Notes under the pieces: model-generated
Databases searched by the model: none
Seen by the model: only the letters and a program-made list of their open reading frames with translations
What the model was told of the DNA's origin: nothing
Shown: positions 59,483-64,000 of the stretch, in pieces
How positions within the stretch are numbered: position 1 is the first letter of the stretch
How the letters are laid out: each line of letters opens with the position of its first letter
Translations under genes and position numbers: made by a program
Assembly (NCBI GenBank): GCA_033297205.1
Contig: MU859178.1
Span: 45,040 to 109,039, forward strand
DNA: 64,000 bases
Direction: 5' to 3'
From: Pseudoneurospora amorphoporcata
Taxonomy: Eukaryota; Ascomycota; Sordariomycetes; Sordariales; Sordariaceae

Positions 59483-60047
59483 ATGTCGTCTTACGAGAAC
59501 GTACGTCGCCTATCTCTTTGCACCCTAACCTCTTCACCTTCATGATCATTCACAAAAGACACATCTTTGCTAAGCCTCACTTCTGTCTTCTCCCTTCCAC
59601 TAACAGACTCGCGAGGAGACATTCGTGAGGAGCCCATCATCCCATACCCTTCATCCCCATCTTCATAACCCTCCTCATCCCCATCCCCATCCGCATCATC
59701 CATCCCGCTCCAGTTCCACACCAACCCTCACCAACCTCTAGGTATCTACACAGAACCTCAACCACATCATAATCTACCGCACCAGGCACCCCTTCCTCCC
59801 CACCACCACCTTTTCTTCGTCTTCTAATTTCAACCAACAGACCTCCGGCCAAGACACCACCACAGGCGGTACCACCTTCCCCGGTGACGATCAAGTCCCC
59901 AAGGATACCACCACCTCGGGCGAGACCAGGAAGGACGAATCTAAGGACTCCAGCTCCAAGGACGAGTCCTCGAAGGACCAGAAGCCCGAGGAGACGGAGG
60001 CTTCGACTACCACTGCGTATTCCAAGAAGAAGTACCAGTCTGGTTAA
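59483..60047 (+). CDS. Small hydrophilic acidic protein, 80 aa, with two 18-nt coding exons
   Basis: Proposed exons are 59483-59500 (MSSYEN), 59607-59624 (TREETF) and 59841-60047, all in phase 0. Intron 1 is 106 nt (GTACGT to ACAG). Intron 2 is 216 nt (GTGAGG, CTAAT, CAACAG). Exon 3 encodes 68 residues of low complexity rich in Asp, Lys, Ser, Thr and Glu (KDESKDSSSKDESSKDQ), ending KKKYQSG. There is no signal peptide, membrane segment or known domain. A strong TATA box upstream and the disordered, charged composition recall stress- or conidiation-induced small proteins of fungi, but I recognise no family. Exon 2 could be skipped without changing the frame. Splicing is inferred from site strength and phase only. 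Confidence 0.6.
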
Positions 60048-60790
60048 AAGCAGACTGGGGTCTTCTATAGAGGAGAGGGGGATTGGGTTAGTATGTTTTC
60101 CTTGTTTGCTGCGGCCATGTGGCTGAGATTGGATAAGGGAATGATAGCTAACTGATGGTGGGTAATCAACCAGATGGCTACAGTAACCACAACCCCCATG
60201 TAGACATGGATACCAATACCCTGGTGGTGAGGTTGATGAATGTGTTGATTAGAGTGCTGTCAACATATACCCTACCGAGACAAGACAAGACGACCAACAC
60301 CGAGAAAGGAAAGAAGAGCAAAGAAAGAAAGGGAGTACGATCGTTTGCGACTGTGGGAATTTTGTTGGGCCAACTTGTTCGGTTAGCCTTTTATTGTCGG
60401 GATAGATACCTCGCCGGGCCTTGGGTGAGGAAGCATTGTTCACGTATACGACTTTCAGCTGGCTAGCCGGGCAGTTTGAATCAATTCACCATGGCTGCTT
60501 TCCCCTACTTTGGTTCCCTGAAAGTAAGAATGATCATCACCTTCTCGTTTCGGGATTGACTTTGTTCCCTTTCCGATGGGTATAATGATAAACGCTAAAC
60601 TATGCTCATGTATGATGCTATGCATAACCCGCCTATATGCAAGTATAAGCCTCACAGCAGCCTTCTCTGCTATTCCCCATTAACGACCTCATCCCATAGA
60701 GTATATGCAAAAGGGTATTGTGAATAACACCACCCTAGATACTACCCATTTCTCTCCCTCTGTCCTCCCCATATTACGTACGCCGCCCCC
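60048..60790. other. Convergent region between the small gene and NUC1
   Basis: 743 bp of 3' regions. Frames are short; nothing recognised. Confidence 0.45.
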
Positions 60791-61831
60791 TTACTGCTTC
60801 TTGCCAAAAGAGTTCTGCCTCTGAGCATACTCCTTGACAATGACGGAACAGTTCGTCTCCGCACACAGCCTCTTCCGCCTCTGCACCGGCAACTTGTTCG
60901 CAAACTCGAGACCGCTGGCCCTCTCGACCGCCTCGAGGGGCACCTCAAAGTCCTGCAGCGGCTTATCGTTGGGGATCCTAGCGTTGGGCAGCACAAAGGC
61001 TCCCAACGCAACGTTTCCGCCCTTGTTGCCGTCCTCGGCAAAAATGACCTTGTAAAAGTGCGTCGGCACGGCGACGTTGGGCGGCTGCCCGATCATCTCG
61101 TACTTGACGTACCACTTGTTATCCTGCGGGTCGCGCTTGGGCAGGTACAGGGGACCCGTGACGACGCGGACAGAAGGGTATTGTTTCGTCAAGCGACGGC
61201 AGAAATCCTCAAAGTGCGCCCAGTAGTCGCGGTTGAAACCCTCGCCCACCTGCGGGCACATGTTGGACAGGTAAAAGGTCTCGTCCATGGCCTGCTGAGA
61301 CCACTTGCAGTCGGCGGCGGGAACCTGGTGGCCCCGGTCGAAGCCGGAGCGGAAGTAGTCCTTGAGCTTGCCGCGAAACTTTTCGGGGATCGCGTCGTCT
61401 TCAAGGAAGGTCGACTTCTTGCGGTCGCCGTTCGAGATGGACAAAGACTCGGGCGTGATGTGCTCGACCGTCCAGTGCGGGTTCTTGGTGCGCCTGTCGT
61501 ACGAGGACACGAAGCCTTGGCGGGTTGCAAGGTCGGCGACGGGGCCCGGGAAGCCGTACTCGAAGAGACCTGAGGGGTCGACGATCTTGGGACCGCCGGC
61601 GGCTGCGGCGGCGGCGGCGGGGGGGGCGGCAGCAGGCGCAGGAGGCAGAGGAGCGGGAGCGCTGAAGACCTGGCTGGCGGGGACCGGGGCAGGCTTAGGA
61701 GGGGCAGCGACGGGAGCGTTGAGAGGGGTGTCGATCTTCTTGTCGCTCTTGAGGGAGAACATGGCGGCGGTGGCCGCGGCACCACCGGCGGCGCTCACGG
61801 CGGCAATGACGGCGATGGTAGCTTTCGACAT
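60791..61831 (-). CDS. nuc1: Mitochondrial DNA/RNA non-specific endonuclease (EndoG/NUC1), 346 aa
   Basis: A single exon. The start MSKATIAVIAA is preferred over an open frame 49 codons longer, because it gives a hydrophobic Ala-rich N-terminal segment (about 4-25) typical of the membrane anchor and mitochondrial signal of NUC1. An Ala/Pro-rich linker (about 35-85) follows. The nuclease domain (about 88-330) carries the catalytic DRGHQVPAAD with the general-base His at 168. NMCPQVGEGFNRDYW supplies the metal-binding Asn, and VVTGPLYLPKRD is further downstream. EndoG-family enzymes degrade mtDNA and paternal mitochondrial DNA and can act in cell death after release. An intact catalytic motif suggests activity. 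Confidence 0.95.
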   Translation of the reverse strand: MSKATIAVIAAVSAAGGAAATAAMFSLKSDKKIDTPLNAPVAAPPKPAPVPASQVFSAPAPLPPAPAAAPPAAAAAAAGGPKIVDPSGLFEYGFPGPVADLATRQGFVSSYDRRTKNPHWTVEHITPESLSISNGDRKKSTFLEDDAIPEKFRGKLKDYFRSGFDRGHQVPAADCKWSQQAMDETFYLSNMCPQVGEGFNRDYWAHFEDFCRRLTKQYPSVRVVTGPLYLPKRDPQDNKWYVKYEMIGQPPNVAVPTHFYKVIFAEDGNKGGNVALGAFVLPNARIPNDKPLQDFEVPLEAVERASGLEFANKLPVQRRKRLCAETNCSVIVKEYAQRQNSFGKKQ

Positions 61832-62544
61832 GGTGGACTGCAGCTCTCTCTCGGTTGGGGAGCGGGGGGGGGGCGCCTTGCGGTCGGTCGGGTTGCGCAC
61901 AAAAGGTGCTCGTCGCGGCTTTGAGGTGGGTGAGGTCGGTACCTTGGTGATGAGGCTCGGAGAAAGTGCAAAGTTCAAAGACGCCCGAAGCTAAAGGTAA
62001 AATTTCCCACGATCCGCGACCCGCGCTCCCGCGTTCGGTATCTCGGCCGCCCACTCATGCAGCAAGGGACACCCGACCCATTCAGGTCCCCCCAAAGTTA
62101 CGGTGGGTGACACGTTCGGCGACGAGAGTGGCCCGGGGAGTCAGGGTGTTTACCCCACGTGCGCACAGGTCACCCATCACACTGAGTGTTGAACCGATTC
62201 TTCATCTGATAGACATGGCTCTAAAGATGGAGACGACAATGCTGTTTGAACGGGTTGATAGTGACAGATTGGGGATTTTTCCAACGAATCAGTCTAGTCG
62301 ACCAGTACCTTACCTACTCTTCTCGATCTCGGAGACACAAAGTCTGACTGAACGACCCTCACTCGCCCATGTGAGGCTAGATATCCATCAGAAGGCAGGA
62401 GTGTTGGGACGTCACAATGGATACTGTCAGATTGCAGGATGCAGATCACACCCTGATGTAGAGGGTCCCAGAGAGGTTCCCAATCACCTGATTATAGGTC
62501 TTAGCATTTTTAGGATACCCGAACACCAGCCAGACCTTCTAGAG
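61832..62544. promoter_or_regulatory. Promoter region of nuc1
   Basis: The first 250 bp upstream of the ATG (minus strand) are C+T-rich, as in a leader. The rest has no strong coding signal. A + strand open frame reaching 62556 is composition-driven and has no domain. Confidence 0.4.
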
Positions 62545-63796
62545 CGGATCAATTAGCTAATCAACTAAATTACACACTAGTAAATCTGATAATTAATAGT
62601 TTAATATACGCATTACCTGTCAACACGACGATTAACATTATAAAACTAATTATAAATTAATAATTAATAATAATATCCTTCTTAAAAATTAATAATGAAA
62701 CTGGCAAAGAGAACGTCGCCTACTTTAAATATAACGACGATTAAATCCGCTAGGAGCTTATCTGTCACAGGGATAGATCGCATACTTTGTGCCTTAGTAT
62801 TATTGACTAGTATGGTTATAGCACTAGGACCAGCCTTGGCACGAGGGCTCAACGAGCCTTATGTATGCCCTGGCTAGCGCACACTTCTTCTTTCTTCCCT
62901 CGTACAACAATATATGTTATACCCTATACTTAACGGTGCCCTTGCCCTGTGATGCTATCCTTTAAGTAAAATATAATATAGAAATTTTTAAAAAATAAAG
63001 TTAAAGTACAATTGAAAGACCCTTCGAGCTGAAGCAATTTTATCCGAGCTAATATCTTATTACTAAAGAGGTAAAAGACCGGATTAAGAAAATTAAAGCC
63101 GAGTTCAAATTCTTCGATAATAGTACTACCGTTTGGATTACTACTGACGATAATAGTATCACGGGCAGAGGGTGAGAGGTTGGGTGTAGATGTAAGATAT
63201 ATGTAATTGTACGAAGGAGAAAGGGAAAAGTATAAAATGTGCGCTCGGGAGACTGGCCTTTATGAGACTCGAGCCATAAACCCTAGTGGGTCCATAGCAG
63301 GAGGCTATTAGCCAATCAGATAAGCAGATAGTAATGGTTGTCTTAGAAGCGACTATCACTAGCACAACCGACACAGGCTAACCCTATGACAATTAAACCT
63401 TTCGTAAAATAGAAGAAGCGTTATAAATATTTCTACTATAAATAAATTAAATAAAATCTAGTAAAATATAAATGTTTTTATATAATAATTAAAAAGAGAG
63501 AAATAATTATACATATGTTTGGTGCAATGCTCTAACTAGCCTATAATGATAGTACTAGTATAAGGACGCTACAGTAAACTATACACTTGTAGCTAAGCGG
63601 AGCGGAAGCGGTGGTACGACAGCAGTGCTGAAGGAAGCAGCGTGATTGCAGATACAATAGGAGTGTTGTAAAAGAAGTCTTAAAGAGGACTCTGCTCTCA
63701 AGACAGAAGATTACAGTAAACTCTACACTATAGAAAACAACTTATTATAGTGAACTCTGCACTATAAGAAAAGACCATATTGTATTGCTTGAGTGT
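62545..63796. repeat. AT-rich, RIP-like degenerate region
   Basis: Base composition drops sharply to AT-rich, with runs of TAATTAATAATAA-type sequence (62580-62700, 62975-63010, 63380-63500) and abundant TpA. In Neurospora-type genomes this is what repeat-induced point mutation (CpA to TpA) leaves of transposons. At 63053-63168 one frame reads YLITKEVKDRIKKIKAEF and onward, with a TAA where a Gln codon could once have been, suggesting a decayed coding segment. I cannot name the element. Near-repeats of ACAGTAAACTCTACACTATAG occur from 63570 to 63770. Confidence 0.6.
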
Positions 63797-63797
63797 C

Positions 63798-63880
<83 letters not shown>
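63798..63880. repeat. CTTG tetranucleotide microsatellite, about 21 copies
   Basis: An uninterrupted run of CTTG/GCTT units over 83 nt inside the AT-rich block. This is the longest perfect microsatellite in the window. Confidence 0.97.
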
Positions 63881-63881
<1 letters not shown>

Positions 63882-64000
63882 AGGAGTGACTAACTAACGG
63901 AGAGAAGAGGTCTTTATATACATAAATGCTGAGTGTCTGGAAGCTTCTAGAGTGTAGAAGTGCTTGTACGAGTACTATACCATGAAAGGAAAGAGTTGAA
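63881..64000. other. Right edge, nothing recognised
   Basis: Non-coding-looking sequence continuing the AT-rich block. It includes a TATATA word near 63915. No feature supported. Confidence 0.4.

Noticed and set aside
61832..61978. Longer N-terminus for nuc1 (start at 61978)
   Set aside because: The extra 49 residues would bury the hydrophobic anchor. The shorter start fits NUC1 targeting better, though dual targeting cannot be excluded.
61966..62556. A 196-codon plus-strand open frame
   Set aside because: It lies in the nuc1 upstream region, is unlike any protein I know and ends at the AT-rich border.
63798..63880. Possible CRISPR-like or telomeric repeat
   Set aside because: It is a plain CTTG microsatellite without spacers, and fungal telomeres are TTAGGG.

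Overview
The window looks like nuclear DNA of a filamentous ascomycete of the Neurospora/Sordaria type. Genes are split by short introns with GTRNGT donors, CTAAC/CTAAT branch sites and YAG acceptors. Intergenic spaces are long, leaders are C+T-rich, and there is a RIP-like AT-rich patch at the right end. The PP1, G-gamma, eIF3a, RPB6 and PFS2 proteins match my memory of Neurospora crassa orthologues closely. This is recollection, not a search. All exon joins below were worked out by hand from splice signals, reading phase and family conservation.

Layout, left to right. 1-9197: no convincing gene; the last 2 kb is a C+T-rich stretch that probably leads into the first gene. 9198-11832 (+): leucine-rich-repeat protein. 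11833-15509: gene-free, with one tRNA-like T-arm near 13.47 kb. 15510-19328 (+): BRPF/NTO1-type PHD-finger and bromodomain-like chromatin protein. 19329-25050: gene-free, ending in the PP1 leader. 25051-26320 (+): PP1 catalytic subunit in five exons. 28383-29303 (-): Rdx/SelW-like thioredoxin-fold protein. 30446-30821 (-): G-protein gamma subunit with a CaaX box. 33345-36767 (+): eIF3a, with a first coding exon that is only the ATG. 39957-41802 (+): secreted two-WSC-domain protein. 42357-43081 (-): RPB6. 43648-45480 (+): TFIIIA-like zinc-finger protein. 46002-48415 (-): PFS2/WDR33-type polyadenylation factor. 50097-51925 (+): DGAT1-type acyltransferase. 52304-53227 (-): isoprenylcysteine methyltransferase. 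54140-54653 (-): TMEM170-like membrane protein. 55359-57590 (+): PEX8-like peroxin with a PTS1 end. 59483-60047 (+): small acidic protein with two 18-nt coding exons. 60791-61831 (-): mitochondrial EndoG/NUC1 nuclease. From about 62545: AT-rich, degenerate sequence with a CTTG microsatellite.

Most of the content is core housekeeping: chromatin, transcription, mRNA 3'-end formation, translation, lipid synthesis, peroxisome import and signalling. Two functional neighbourhoods stand out. RPB6 (shared by Pol I, II and III) and the TFIIIA-like gene are head to head across 566 bp. The window also holds both a prenylated G-gamma subunit and the methyltransferase expected to act on its CaaX end. I found no clear new defence, mobile or biosynthetic system. 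The least explained items are the small microexon gene, the repeated NWMxEETYK motif in the Rdx tail, the Cys-rich tail of the WSC protein, the tRNA-like element, and splice choices that would change protein ends.
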